A stretch of 64,000 nt of DNA from CAMPJU01 sp036675265 (GTDB lineage: Bacteria; Pseudomonadota; Gammaproteobacteria; Xanthomonadales; Xanthomonadaceae): assembly GCA_036675265.1 (NCBI GenBank), contig JAKFFJ010000076.1:124001-188000 (forward strand), in the 5' to 3' direction. The translations under genes and the position numbers were made by a program. Below the pieces are notes generated by a model that was not told the DNA's origin, did not search any database, and worked only from the letters and a program-made list of their open reading frames with translations. Each line of letters starts with the position of its first letter. Position 1 is the first letter of the stretch. Shown in pieces: positions 30,428 to 38,792 of this stretch.

Positions 30428-33184
30428 CTAATGCGCCTCGTCCCAGTTGTCCCCCGTCCCGCTGTCCACCACCAGCGGCACCCGCAACGCGGCCGCCCCC
30501 GCCATCCGCCGCTCGACTTCCGGCAGCAGGGTGTCCACGAACCCCGCGTCGACCTCGAACACCAGTTCGTCGTGCACCTGCAGGATCATCAGCGCCTGAT
30601 CGCCATGCCCCTTGAGCCAGGCATCGATCTCCAGCATCGCGCGCTTGATGATGTCCGCCGCGGTGCCCTGCATCGGCGCGTTGATGGCGGCCCGCTCGGC
30701 GCCCGCGCGCAGGCCCTGGTTGCGCGCGGCGATGTGCTCCAGGTACAGGCGCCGGCCGAAGACCGTTTCCACGTAACCCTGGTCGCGCGCCTGCTGCCGC
30801 GTGCGCTCCATGAAGTCGCGGACGCCGGGATAGCGGCTGAAGTACAGCGCGATGTAGTCCTGCGCCTCGCCGCGGCCGACGCCGAGCTGCTTGGCCAGGC
30901 CGAACGCACCCATGCCGTACATCAGGCCGAAGTTGATCGCCTTCGCGGCGCGGCGTTCGTCGGGTGCCACCTGGTCGATCGCCTTGCCGAACACCTCCGC
31001 CGCGGTGGCGCGGTGGATGTCCTCGCCCGAGGAGAACGCCCGCAGCAGCGCCGGGTCCTCCGACAGGTGGGCCATGATCCGCAGCTCGATCTGCGAGTAG
31101 TCGCAGGCCACGATGCGCCGGCCTTGGGGGGCGACGAAGGCGCGGCGGATGCGCCGCCCGTCGTCGGTGCGGATCGGGATGTTCTGCAGGTTCGGATCGC
31201 TGGACGCGAGCCGACCCGTCGCCGCGCCCGCCTGGTGGTAGCTGGTGTGCAGGCGCCCGGTGCGCGCGTTGACCATGCCCGGCAGCTTGTCGGTGTAGGT
31301 GCCGCGCAGCTTGGCCAGGCCGCGGTACTCCAGGATCACCCGCGGCAGTTCGTGCTGGTCGGCGATGGCTTCCAGCGCCTCCTCGTTCGCGGAGGGCTGG
31401 CCCTTCGGCGTCTTCACCAGCGCGGGCAGCTTCAGCTCCTCGAACAGCAGCTCGCACACCTGCTTGGGCGAGTCGAGGTTGAACGGGCGGCCGGCCAGCC
31501 CGGTCGCGCGTGCCTGTGCATCGAGCATGCGCTTGCCCAGGTCCGCGGACTGGCGTCGCAGCTCGGCGACATCGACCAGCACGCCGTTGGCCTCGATGCG
31601 CTCGAGGACCGGCACGAGTGGCACCTCGATGGTGCGATACACCTGCTGCAGCGCCGGCTCCGCGGCGACCCGCGGAGACAGCACGCGGTGCAGGCGCAGC
31701 GTCACGTCCGCGTCCTCGGCGGCATAGCGCGTAGCGTCGTCCAGCGCGACCTGCGAGAACGAAATCTGCTTCACGCCCTTGCCGGCCACGTCCGAGAACC
31801 TCACCGTCTCGTAGCCCAGGTAGCGCGACGCCAGCGAGTCCATGTCGTGCCGCGTCGCGGTCGCATTGAGCACGAAGCTCTCGAGCATCGTGTCGTCGGC
31901 GTAGCCACGCACCTCCAGCCCGTGGCAGCGCAGCACGTGCAGGTCGTACTTGCCGTGCTGGCCGATCTTGCGCTTGCCGGGGTCGGTGAAGGCGGGCCGC
32001 AACGCGTCCAGCACCTCGGCCAGCGGCAGCTGCGCCGGCGCGCCGGGGGCGTCGTGGCCGACCGGGATGTAGCAGGCCTCGGCCACCGTGGTGCACAGGC
32101 TGATGCCGACGAGGTTCGCGCACAGGGCGTCGAGCGAATCGGTTTCGGTGTCGAAGGCGAACTCGTCGGCGGCCGCGAGCTTGTCGACCCAGGCGTCGAG
32201 CTGCGCGCGGGTGAGCACGGTTTCGTAGCGACCCGGCGCAGCCAGGGCCGGGTCCACGGCCGGCGCCGGTCCCGCGGCGGCGCGCGCGTATCCGGCGGCG
32301 GTGTTGCGCATCCCCGCCGAAGCGGTCGCGTCCCCACCACCCCCTTCGAGGTCGCGCAGCGCCTGGCGAAAGCCGTAGCGCGCGTACAGCGTGCGCAGCG
32401 CATCGACGTCGCGCTCGCGCAGACGCAGGCAGTCGTGCGCGTGTTCCAGGGCCAGGTCCACGCGGATGGTGGCCAGGTCGCGGTTGAGCGGCAGGCGGTC
32501 GACCACCGCGCGCAGGTTCTCGCCGATCTTGCCGCCGATCCGGTCGGCATTGGCGATCACGCCGTCCAGGCTGCCGTATTCGCCCAGCCACTTGGCGGCC
32601 GTCTTCGGCCCGCACTTGTCCACGCCGGGGATGTTGTCGACCTTGTCGCCGACCAGCGCCAGGTAGTCGACGATCTGGTCCGCGCGCACGCCGAACTTCG
32701 CGACCACCGCCTCGTCCGAGTCCAGGCGGCTGCCGCTCATCGTGTTGACCAGGGCCACGCCCGGCCGCACCAGCTGGGCGAAGTCCTTGTCGCTGGTGGA
32801 GATGGTGACGTCGACGCCGGCCGCGCAGGCGCGCAGGGCCAGGGTGCCGATCACGTCGTCGGCTTCCACCCCGTCCACCCGCACGATGTCGATGCCCAGC
32901 GCCTGGACGATGTCGCACATCGGCTGGACCTGGGCGCGCAGCTCGTCGGGCATCGGCGGGCGGTTGGCCTTGTACTGCGGGTCCAGGTCCTCGCGGAAGG
33001 TCTTGCCGGGGGCGTCGACCACGAAGGCGACGCAGTCCGGCTTCTCGTTGAGCGTGGCGCGCAGCATGTTGACCACGCCGAACAGCGCGCCGGTCGGCTC
33101 GCCGGCGTCGTTGGTGAGCGGGGGCAGCGCGTGGAAGGCGCGGTAGAGGTAGGACGATCCGTCGATCAGCACGAGCCTGGGCAT
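30428..33184 (-). CDS. polA: DNA polymerase I
   Basis: 918 residues with all three activities. The 5'-nuclease (1 to about 300) has LVLIDGSSYLYRAFHALP and FVVDAPGKTFRED; the 3'-5' exonuclease (about 320-510) keeps its catalytic acids in FAFDTETDSLDA; the polymerase domain shows SSDPNLQNIPIR, DYSQIELRIMAHLSEDPALL, the O-helix RRAAKAINFGLMYGMG and the HDELVFEV metal site. It fills gaps in repair and replaces RNA primers. A TAGAAT box six bases before the ATG predicts a leaderless mRNA. Confidence 0.97.
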   Translation of the reverse strand: MPRLVLIDGSSYLYRAFHALPPLTNDAGEPTGALFGVVNMLRATLNEKPDCVAFVVDAPGKTFREDLDPQYKANRPPMPDELRAQVQPMCDIVQALGIDIVRVDGVEADDVIGTLALRACAAGVDVTISTSDKDFAQLVRPGVALVNTMSGSRLDSDEAVVAKFGVRADQIVDYLALVGDKVDNIPGVDKCGPKTAAKWLGEYGSLDGVIANADRIGGKIGENLRAVVDRLPLNRDLATIRVDLALEHAHDCLRLRERDVDALRTLYARYGFRQALRDLEGGGGDATASAGMRNTAAGYARAAAGPAPAVDPALAAPGRYETVLTRAQLDAWVDKLAAADEFAFDTETDSLDALCANLVGISLCTTVAEACYIPVGHDAPGAPAQLPLAEVLDALRPAFTDPGKRKIGQHGKYDLHVLRCHGLEVRGYADDTMLESFVLNATATRHDMDSLASRYLGYETVRFSDVAGKGVKQISFSQVALDDATRYAAEDADVTLRLHRVLSPRVAAEPALQQVYRTIEVPLVPVLERIEANGVLVDVAELRRQSADLGKRMLDAQARATGLAGRPFNLDSPKQVCELLFEELKLPALVKTPKGQPSANEEALEAIADQHELPRVILEYRGLAKLRGTYTDKLPGMVNARTGRLHTSYHQAGAATGRLASSDPNLQNIPIRTDDGRRIRRAFVAPQGRRIVACDYSQIELRIMAHLSEDPALLRAFSSGEDIHRATAAEVFGKAIDQVAPDERRAAKAINFGLMYGMGAFGLAKQLGVGRGEAQDYIALYFSRYPGVRDFMERTRQQARDQGYVETVFGRRLYLEHIAARNQGLRAGAERAAINAPMQGTAADIIKRAMLEIDAWLKGHGDQALMILQVHDELVFEVDAGFVDTLLPEVERRMAGAAALRVPLVVDSGTGDNWDEAH

Positions 33185-33190
33185 CCGGGG

Positions 33191-33196
33191 ATTCTA
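33191..33196 (-). promoter_or_regulatory. Predicted -10 box of polA (leaderless)
   Basis: TAGAAT on the minus strand, exactly six bases before the polA ATG; the bases between (CCCCGG) hold no ribosome-binding site. Confidence 0.6.
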
Positions 33197-33282
33197 CCGG
33201 CGGGCCGCGCGGCGACCGCCGCTCACGCACCCTCCGCGCGACGCCGCGGCATACTCCCCCGAACCGCTTCCGGGAGCCCGCC

Positions 33283-33585
33283 ATGCATGCCTCGCGCCTT
33301 GCCTGCCTGCCGCTCGTCGGCCTGTTCCTGGCCTTGGCGGCCTGCGCCTCCGATCCGTTCGCCGGCCCGGAGATTCCCGCCGACGCGGTCGAATCCGTGA
33401 AGACCTACGAGAACGGCGACGTGGTGACCGAGTACCGGGTGGCGGGCCAGCTCCGGGTGGTCCGGGTCCAGCCCCCCAGGGGCCCGACCTACTACCTGTA
33501 CGACCGCAACGGGGATGGCCGGCTGGACGAAAGCAAGGGCGAGGGGCCCGTCTCCCCCGTCTACTTCAAGCTCTACGAATGGTAG
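33283..33585 (+). CDS. DUF2782 lipoprotein
   Basis: 100 residues. A lipobox ends the signal sequence (FLALAACASDPF, Cys at about residue 21). The DUF2782 body follows: SVKTYENGDVVTEYRVAGQL, RVQPPRGPTYYLYDRNGDG and PVYFKLYEW. Members are small envelope proteins of unknown role that lie beside polA in many gammaproteobacteria, as here (divergent, 98 bases apart). CGGGAG at 33271-33276 is the ribosome-binding site. Confidence 0.9.
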   Translation: MHASRLACLPLVGLFLALAACASDPFAGPEIPADAVESVKTYENGDVVTEYRVAGQLRVVRVQPPRGPTYYLYDRNGDGRLDESKGEGPVSPVYFKLYEW

Positions 33586-33616
33586 GCTCCCCGCGGAACC
33601 CGCCAAGGAGTGACCG

Positions 33617-33808
33617 ATGACCAAGCTCGACAAGCCGCTGCGGCGCGAAGTCCAGATCGGCGACAAGGCCTACACCCTGACGATCGCGCCGGAAGGCCTG
33701 AAGCTGGTGGAGAAGGGCCACCGCAAGGGGACCGACATCGCCTGGACCGACCTGGTCAACGGCGACGCCGGCCTGGCCGCCGCGCTGCGGGGCTCGACCG
33801 CCGGCTGA
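33617..33808 (+). CDS. Small conserved hypothetical protein
   Basis: 63 residues, soluble, alternating charged and hydrophobic residues (REVQIGDKAYTLTIAPEGLK, then LVEKGHRKGTDIAWTDLVNG), which suggests a small beta-rich fold. AAGGAG is six bases before the ATG, an ideal ribosome-binding site. It follows the DUF2782 lipoprotein by 31 bases and is closed by the terminator at 33843-33877, so the two genes probably form one transcript. I do not recognise a named family. Confidence 0.75.
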   Translation: MTKLDKPLRREVQIGDKAYTLTIAPEGLKLVEKGHRKGTDIAWTDLVNGDAGLAAALRGSTAG

Positions 33809-33842
33809 GCGGCCCCGCGACAGCGGAACCAGCCAGACATCG

Positions 33843-33877
33843 CGCCGGCCGGGCTTGCCCCGGCCGGCGTCTTTCTT
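33843..33877 (+). terminator. Rho-independent terminator
   Basis: CGCCGGCCGGG-CTTGC-CCCGGCCGGCG followed by TCTTTCTT: an 11-bp GC stem and a T-rich tail. It ends the DUF2782 operon and faces the cytochrome gene on the other strand. Confidence 0.85.
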
Positions 33878-33886
33878 GGCGGGCGC

Positions 33887-34774
33887 CTATCGCCCGGTGG
33901 GCATCGGCGGCAGGGTGCCGAAGTGCGCCCAGAGGGCATCGAGCTCGGTGTCGGTCATCGTCCCGAACTCCCGCCACGGCATCATCGGGTGGACCGGGCG
34001 GCCGTCGGGCCGCACGCCGGTCCGCATCACGCGGACGAAATCGTCGCGGTTCCAGGCGCCCAGGGCATCCGGATGCGGGGTCAGGTTCGCGGTCGGCGGG
34101 GTATCCGGGACCATGACGATCCCGCCGGTGAAGTCCGCCTTGTGGCAGCCGGTGCACACCTGGGCGAGGTAGGCGCCGTATTCGGCAGTCGGCCCGGCCG
34201 GCGGCGCCCGGCGCGGGCGCGGGGCGTGGTCGATCGCGTCCGCGGGGGTCAAGGGGAACCGGCCGAACAGGTGGAGGACGCGGCCCAGGGGCCGGACCTC
34301 GGTCCGCCCGGGGTCATGGTCCGACGGGGGCAAGGTCCGCAGCCACGCGATGATCGCGGCGGTGTCCGCGTCGTCCAGGTCCTGGTAGTCGCCGGCCGGC
34401 ATGAAGACCAGGGGGGTGCCGTCGGGACGCACGCCATGGCGGACGGCGGCGGCAAGGGCGTCGTCGGTCCAGCCGGGATCCCGCACGGTCCGGGTCAGGT
34501 TGGCCGGGACGATTTTCGCGACCGGGCCCGCGTCGAAGAGCAGCTTCCCCTCGCCCGCGTCGCCGTGGCACCCGGCGCAACCGCGCGAGACGTAGAGGTG
34601 CCGGCCGCGGGCGATGGTTTCCGGGTCGGACGGCACCACCAGCGGCGGATCGGCGATGACGTACTTCCGCGCCAGCGCGCTTTCGCTCTGCGCCCAGGCG
34701 ACCGCCAGCAGGCCGGCGGCGAGCAGCAGGACCGTTGCGAGCGCGATGCCCGCCCACTCCAGGCCACGGCGCAT
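33887..34774 (-). CDS. Diheme c-type cytochrome
   Basis: 295 residues: an N-terminal membrane/signal segment (about 8-29), then two cytochrome c domains with heme sites CAGCH (66-70) and CTGCH (207-211). Candidate axial methionines are Met125 in LVFMPAGDY and those in HPMMPWREFGTMTDTEL. Repeats such as GVRPDG and DDFVRVMRTG occur in both halves, as in diheme cytochromes serving membrane dehydrogenases (gluconate or alcohol dehydrogenase types). It appears alone, so its electron donor is not shown. Confidence 0.9.
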   Translation of the reverse strand: MRRGLEWAGIALATVLLLAAGLLAVAWAQSESALARKYVIADPPLVVPSDPETIARGRHLYVSRGCAGCHGDAGEGKLLFDAGPVAKIVPANLTRTVRDPGWTDDALAAAVRHGVRPDGTPLVFMPAGDYQDLDDADTAAIIAWLRTLPPSDHDPGRTEVRPLGRVLHLFGRFPLTPADAIDHAPRPRRAPPAGPTAEYGAYLAQVCTGCHKADFTGGIVMVPDTPPTANLTPHPDALGAWNRDDFVRVMRTGVRPDGRPVHPMMPWREFGTMTDTELDALWAHFGTLPPMPTGR

Positions 34775-34899
34775 GAGCCTTCCCCGAGTTGTCCCCGGAC
34801 GCGAAATTACGCCTGGACCAGGGGTCCGGCAATGGGGCGGTTCGCGTTCGTTTCATCGGGCCGGCGGCATGATCGGGCGTCCCGGCTGGAGACGTCGCC

Positions 34900-35127
34900 A
34901 TGCCTTACGACCGCATTACGGAACTGCCCGACTCGGTGAAGGACAACCTGCCCAAACACGCGCAGGAAATCTACAAGGAAGCCTTCAACAGCGCCTACGA
35001 CCAGTACGACAAGCCGTCGGAGCGCCGTGGCGATTCGGGCCGCGAGGAAACCGCGCACAAGGTCGCCTGGTCCGCCGTCAAGAAGGACTACGAGAAGGGC
35101 GACGACGACAAGTGGCACGCCAAATGA
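34900..35127 (+). CDS. chaB: ChaB family protein
   Basis: 75 residues with the ChaB signature: ITELPDSVKDNLPKHAQEIY, EAFNSAYDQYD, ETAHKVAWSAVKKDYEKG. ChaB is a small helical protein named as a cation-transport regulator in E. coli, but its function is unclear and no ChaA antiporter gene is present here. TGGAGAC precedes the ATG. It converges with uvrD across a complete palindromic repeat. Confidence 0.93.
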   Translation: MPYDRITELPDSVKDNLPKHAQEIYKEAFNSAYDQYDKPSERRGDSGREETAHKVAWSAVKKDYEKGDDDKWHAK

Positions 35128-35132
35128 CGCAT

Positions 35133-35183
35133 GTGGGAGCCGCGATGGCGGCGAAGCGCTTCGCCGGCATGCCGGCTCCCACA
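35133..35183. repeat. Complete GTGGGAGCC palindromic repeat
   Basis: GTGGGAGCCGCGATGGCGGC, GAAGCGCTTCG, CCGGCATGCCGGCTCCCAC plus A: the same 51-base layout as the copy inside the YceI gene, here between the tail-to-tail chaB and uvrD. Confidence 0.9.
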
Positions 35184-35191
35184 GGATCACG

Positions 35192-37366
35192 TCATGCCGG
35201 TTGCAGGTTCGCGTAGGCCAGGACCAGCCACTTGCTGCCGGCGTCGTCGAAATTGACCTGCACGCGCGCATGCGCGCCGCTGCCTTCCACGTCGGTGACG
35301 ATGCCGGTGCCGAACGTCGGGTGCGTCACCCCCTGGCCCAGGCGGATGCCCGGCGTCTCGACCTGCGCGTGGCCCGCGAAGCGCGGATGGCGCAGCACGG
35401 GCGCGGCGACCTTCGGCTTCGGTCGCACCTCGTGCAGCAGCGCGCCGGGGATCTCGCGCAGGAAGCGCGACGGCATCGCGTAATGGTCCTGGCCGTGCAG
35501 GCGGCGCGTTTCCGCGTGGCTGAGCACGAGTTGCTGGCGCGCGCGGGTGATGCCGACGTAGGCCAGCCGGCGCTCTTCCTCGAGTCGCCCTTCCTCCTCG
35601 AGTGAACGACCGCTCGGGAACAGACCCTCTTCCAGTCCCGCCAGGAAGACCAGCTGGAATTCCAGGCCCTTCGCGCTGTGCAGCGTCATCAGTTGCACGC
35701 CGTCCTCGCCCGCCTGGGCCTGGCCTTCGCCGGCCTCGAGCGCCGCGTAGGCGAGGAAGGCCACCAGCTCGGTCAGCGCCGCCGCTTCCTCGTCGTCCTC
35801 GGCGCGCAGGAAACGCGAGGCGACGGAGACGAGTTCGTCCAGGTTCTCGGTCTTCGAGTCGAGCTGTCCCGCGGACTCCTTGTCGTAGTGCGCGCGCAGG
35901 CCCGAGCGCGCCAGCACGTGGTCGATCTTCCCGGGCAGCGGCAGTTCGGCCGTCTCGCGCTGGAGCGCCTCGACCAGCTGCAGGAAGCCGGCCAGCGCGT
36001 TGCGCGCCCGCGCGGACAGGTCGTTGCCCGTGCTTTCGCGCAGCGCCGCGTCCCACAACGGGATGCCGTCCTGGCGCGCGCGCCGGCGTACGCAGTCCAG
36101 GGTGCGCTCGCCGATGCCGCGCGTCGGCGTGTTCACCGCGCGCTCGAACGCAGCGTCGTCGGCGCGGTTCGCCACCAGCCGCAGGTACGCCAGCGTGTCC
36201 TTGATCTCGGCGCGTTCGAAGAAGCGCACGCCGCCGTAGACGCGGTAAGGCACCTGCTCCGACAGCAACGCCTCCTCGAAGGCGCGCGACTGGGCGTTGC
36301 TCCTGTACAGGATGGCGATTTCGCCGTGTGCGCCGCCGCCACGGACCCAGTCGGCGATCCGCTGGACCGCGTACCGCGCCTCGTCGACCTCGTTGTAGGC
36401 CGCGTACAGGTCGATCTGCTCGCCCTCGCCCGCGTCGGTCCACAGCTGCTTGCCGAGGCGGTCCGGGTTGTGCGCGATCACGGCATTGGCGGCACCCAGG
36501 ATGTTTGCGGTGGAACGGTAGTTCTGCTCGAGCTTCAGGGTCCCGGCGCCACTGAAATCGCGCAGGAAGCGCTGCACGTTCTCCACCTTCGCCCCGCGCC
36601 AGCCGTAGATCGCCTGGTCGTCGTCGCCGACCACGAACACGTGGCCGGTGCTCCCCGCGAGCAGGCGCACGAAGCCGTACTGGATCGCGTTGGTGTCCTG
36701 GAACTCGTCGACCAGGATCTCCGTGAAACGGTGCCGGTAGTGATCGAGCAGCTGCGGGTTGTCGCGCAACACCTCGTGTGCGCGCAGCAGCAGTTCCGCG
36801 AAATCGACCAGGCCGGCCCGGTCGCAACGCTCCTGGTATGCGACGTAGGCACGGCGCATCGTCTCCAGGAACCAGTCGTCGCCCGGCTGGATGTGTTGCG
36901 CGCGGCGACCTTCGTCCTTCTGCGCATTGATCCACCACGCGATCTGCCGCGGCGGGAACCGCGCGTCGTCCAGCTCCAGTTGCTGCACCACGCGCTTGAC
37001 CATGCGCAGCTGGTCGTCGCTGTCCAGGATCTGGAAGCCCTCCGGCAACCCGGCCTCCTGCCAATGCATGCGCAACAGGCGATGCGCCAGGCCATGGAAG
37101 GTGCCGATCCACATGCCGCGGGTGTCGCCGCGCAGCTGGGCGGCCGCGCGCGAGCGCATCTCGGCCGCGGCCTTGTTGGTGAAGGTGACCGCGAGGATTC
37201 CGTGCGCCGGCACGCCGTGCACCTCGTGCAGCCAGGCGATGCGGTGGGTGAGCACGCGGGTCTTGCCGGAACCGGCCCCGGCGAGCACCAGGTAGTGCCC
37301 CGGCGGCGCCGACACGGCCTCGCGCTGGGCCGGGTTCAGGCCGTCGAGCAGGTGCGAAACATCCAT
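35192..37366 (-). CDS. uvrD: DNA helicase II, UvrD
   Basis: 724 residues, normal for UvrD. Superfamily-1 motifs run in order: LNPAQREAV (Q motif), AGAGSGKTRVLTHR (Walker A), TFTNKAAAEM (Ia), LVDEFQDTN (Walker B), VGDDDQAIYGWRGA (III), EQNYRST (IV), MTLHSAKGLEF (V) and YVGITRARQQL (VI). The C-terminal tail ends in a Tudor-like segment (GQGVTHPTFGTGIVTDVEG) that contacts RNA polymerase in related helicases. UvrD acts in nucleotide-excision and mismatch repair. A TAGAAT box six bases before the ATG predicts a leaderless mRNA. Confidence 0.96.
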   Translation of the reverse strand: MDVSHLLDGLNPAQREAVSAPPGHYLVLAGAGSGKTRVLTHRIAWLHEVHGVPAHGILAVTFTNKAAAEMRSRAAAQLRGDTRGMWIGTFHGLAHRLLRMHWQEAGLPEGFQILDSDDQLRMVKRVVQQLELDDARFPPRQIAWWINAQKDEGRRAQHIQPGDDWFLETMRRAYVAYQERCDRAGLVDFAELLLRAHEVLRDNPQLLDHYRHRFTEILVDEFQDTNAIQYGFVRLLAGSTGHVFVVGDDDQAIYGWRGAKVENVQRFLRDFSGAGTLKLEQNYRSTANILGAANAVIAHNPDRLGKQLWTDAGEGEQIDLYAAYNEVDEARYAVQRIADWVRGGGAHGEIAILYRSNAQSRAFEEALLSEQVPYRVYGGVRFFERAEIKDTLAYLRLVANRADDAAFERAVNTPTRGIGERTLDCVRRRARQDGIPLWDAALRESTGNDLSARARNALAGFLQLVEALQRETAELPLPGKIDHVLARSGLRAHYDKESAGQLDSKTENLDELVSVASRFLRAEDDEEAAALTELVAFLAYAALEAGEGQAQAGEDGVQLMTLHSAKGLEFQLVFLAGLEEGLFPSGRSLEEEGRLEEERRLAYVGITRARQQLVLSHAETRRLHGQDHYAMPSRFLREIPGALLHEVRPKPKVAAPVLRHPRFAGHAQVETPGIRLGQGVTHPTFGTGIVTDVEGSGAHARVQVNFDDAGSKWLVLAYANLQPA

Positions 37367-37372
37367 GCACCC

Positions 37373-37378
37373 ATTCTA
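37373..37378 (-). promoter_or_regulatory. Predicted -10 box of uvrD (leaderless)
   Basis: TAGAAT on the minus strand, six bases (GGGTGC) before the uvrD ATG. The palindromic repeat at 37385 begins only seven bases upstream, so it would cover the -35 region. Confidence 0.6.
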
Positions 37379-37384
37379 TGTTTT

Positions 37385-37434
37385 GTGGGAGCCGGCATGC
37401 CGGCGAAAAGCGCGCCGCCATGGCGGCTCCCACA
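37385..37434. repeat. Complete GTGGGAGCC palindromic repeat
   Basis: GTGGGAGCCGGCATGCCGGC, GAAAAGCGCG, CCGCCATGGCGGCTCCCAC: a full element between uvrD and the UPF0114 gene, in the uvrD promoter region. Confidence 0.88.
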
Positions 37435-37443
37435 GGAAACCTG

Positions 37444-38040
37444 TCAGTGTTCGGCGCGCGCGGCCTTCGGCGGGTGCTGCATCAGCTTGTCGGTCCACGC
37501 GATGCCGATGGCCGACAGGATGAACACGCAATGGATGATCGTCTGCCACATGATCCCGGTGGCCGTCGTGGAGGAACAGAGCTGCCCGGCGGCGTCGAGG
37601 GCCGGCGTGCAGAGCGGCAGCCCGAGTTCGCCGGCCTCGATGAAGCTCTTCAGCAGGTGGATCGAGCTGATGCCGATGATCGCCATCGCCAGCTTCACCT
37701 TCAGCACGCTGGCGTTGACGTGGCTGAGCCATTCCGGCTGGTCCGGGTGGCCCTGCAGCCGCAACCGCGACACGAACGTTTCGTAGCCGCCGACGATCAC
37801 CATCACCAGCAGGTTGGAAATCATCACCACGTCGATCAGGCCCAGCACCAGCAGCATGATCCCCTGTTCGGTCAGCGTGTTGGCGTCGGCGACCAGGTGC
37901 ACCAGCTCCTTGACGAACAGGAACACGTAGACGCACTGGGCGACGATCAGGCCCAGGTACAGCGGCAACTGCAGCCAGCGCGAGGAGAAGATCAGCGCGG
38001 GCAGCGGGGTGAGGCGGAACTGGTCGGGTGGGGTGGTCAC
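37444..38040 (-). CDS. UPF0114 (YqhA-like) inner-membrane protein
   Basis: 198 residues from the GTG at 38040 (TTPPDQFRLTPLPALIFSSR). Four hydrophobic segments, with the family pattern SSRWLQLPLYLGLIVAQCVY, GLIDVVMISNLLVMVIVGGY and SVLKVKLAMAIIGISSIHLL. The UPF0114 family has no established role, though distant similarity to channels has been suggested. It is divergent from the GST gene. An upstream in-frame ATG at 38124 would overlap the GST start and adds non-conserved residues. Confidence 0.88.
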   Translation of the reverse strand: MTTPPDQFRLTPLPALIFSSRWLQLPLYLGLIVAQCVYVFLFVKELVHLVADANTLTEQGIMLLVLGLIDVVMISNLLVMVIVGGYETFVSRLRLQGHPDQPEWLSHVNASVLKVKLAMAIIGISSIHLLKSFIEAGELGLPLCTPALDAAGQLCSSTTATGIMWQTIIHCVFILSAIGIAWTDKLMQHPPKAARAEH

Positions 38041-38122
38041 GGGCGGCTCGCGGGTGCGGGAAGGCGCGGAGTTTACGCGGGCCGGCCTAGACTCGTCGGC
38101 CCGCGTCGCAGGAGCCGCTCCC

Positions 38123-38755
38123 ATGATCCAGCTGCACTACTGGCCCACGCCCAACGGCCACAAGGTCACGCTGTTCCTCGAGGAGGCCGGGCTGCCCTAC
38201 GAGCTCCATCCCGTGGACATCGGCGCCGGGGACCAGTTCAAGCCGGACTTCCTGGCCATCTCGCCCAACAACAAGATGCCGGCGATCGTCGACACCGCGC
38301 CGGCCGATGGTGGCGCGGCGCTGTCGGTGTTCGAGTCGGGCGCGATCCTGCTCTACCTGGCCGGGAAGACCGGCCGGTTCCTGCCCGGCGACCTGCGCGG
38401 GCGCAACGAGACGCTGGCCTGGCTGTTCTGGCAGGTGGGCGGGCTGGGGCCGATGACCGGCCAGTACGGACATTTCCACGTCTATGCGCCGGAACCCATC
38501 GACTACGCGAAGGACCGCTACCGGCGGGAGGTCGAACGGTTGATGGGCGTGCTGGACAAGCGCCTGGCAGGCCGGGAGTTCATCGCCGGCGGCACGCTGA
38601 CCATCGCCGACATGGCCTGCCATCCGTGGATCGACGCGTATTCGAAAGCGCCGATCGACATGGCGCCGTATCCGGAGGTGCGCCGCTGGCACGCCGCAAT
38701 CGGCGCGCGGCCGGCGGTGCAGCGTGCCTATGCCTTGGGCGACCGGTTCGGTTGA
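38123..38755 (+). CDS. Glutathione S-transferase, YfcG/Ure2p-like
   Basis: 210 residues. The thioredoxin-like half has QLHYWPTPNGHKVTLFLEEA, the cis-proline ISPNNKMPAIVD and the glutathione-contacting FESGAILLYLA; the helical half has WQVGGLGPMTGQYGHF. The Asn in PNG and the NNKMP motif define the YfcG/YghU group, which reduces disulfides with two bound glutathiones instead of conjugating toxins. GCAGGAG at 38108-38114 is the ribosome-binding site. A TAGACT lies just before that. Confidence 0.92.
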   Translation: MIQLHYWPTPNGHKVTLFLEEAGLPYELHPVDIGAGDQFKPDFLAISPNNKMPAIVDTAPADGGAALSVFESGAILLYLAGKTGRFLPGDLRGRNETLAWLFWQVGGLGPMTGQYGHFHVYAPEPIDYAKDRYRREVERLMGVLDKRLAGREFIAGGTLTIADMACHPWIDAYSKAPIDMAPYPEVRRWHAAIGARPAVQRAYALGDRFG

Positions 38756-38792
38756 CAGGCCGGATGCAGGCGCAACGCGCCGGAATCCGGGA

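Noticed and set aside
30281..33400. A 1039-codon open frame antisense to polA
   Set aside because: It covers polA on the opposite strand, has the His/Arg/Gln/Val-rich composition typical of high-GC shadow frames, and shows no domain; polA is unmistakable.
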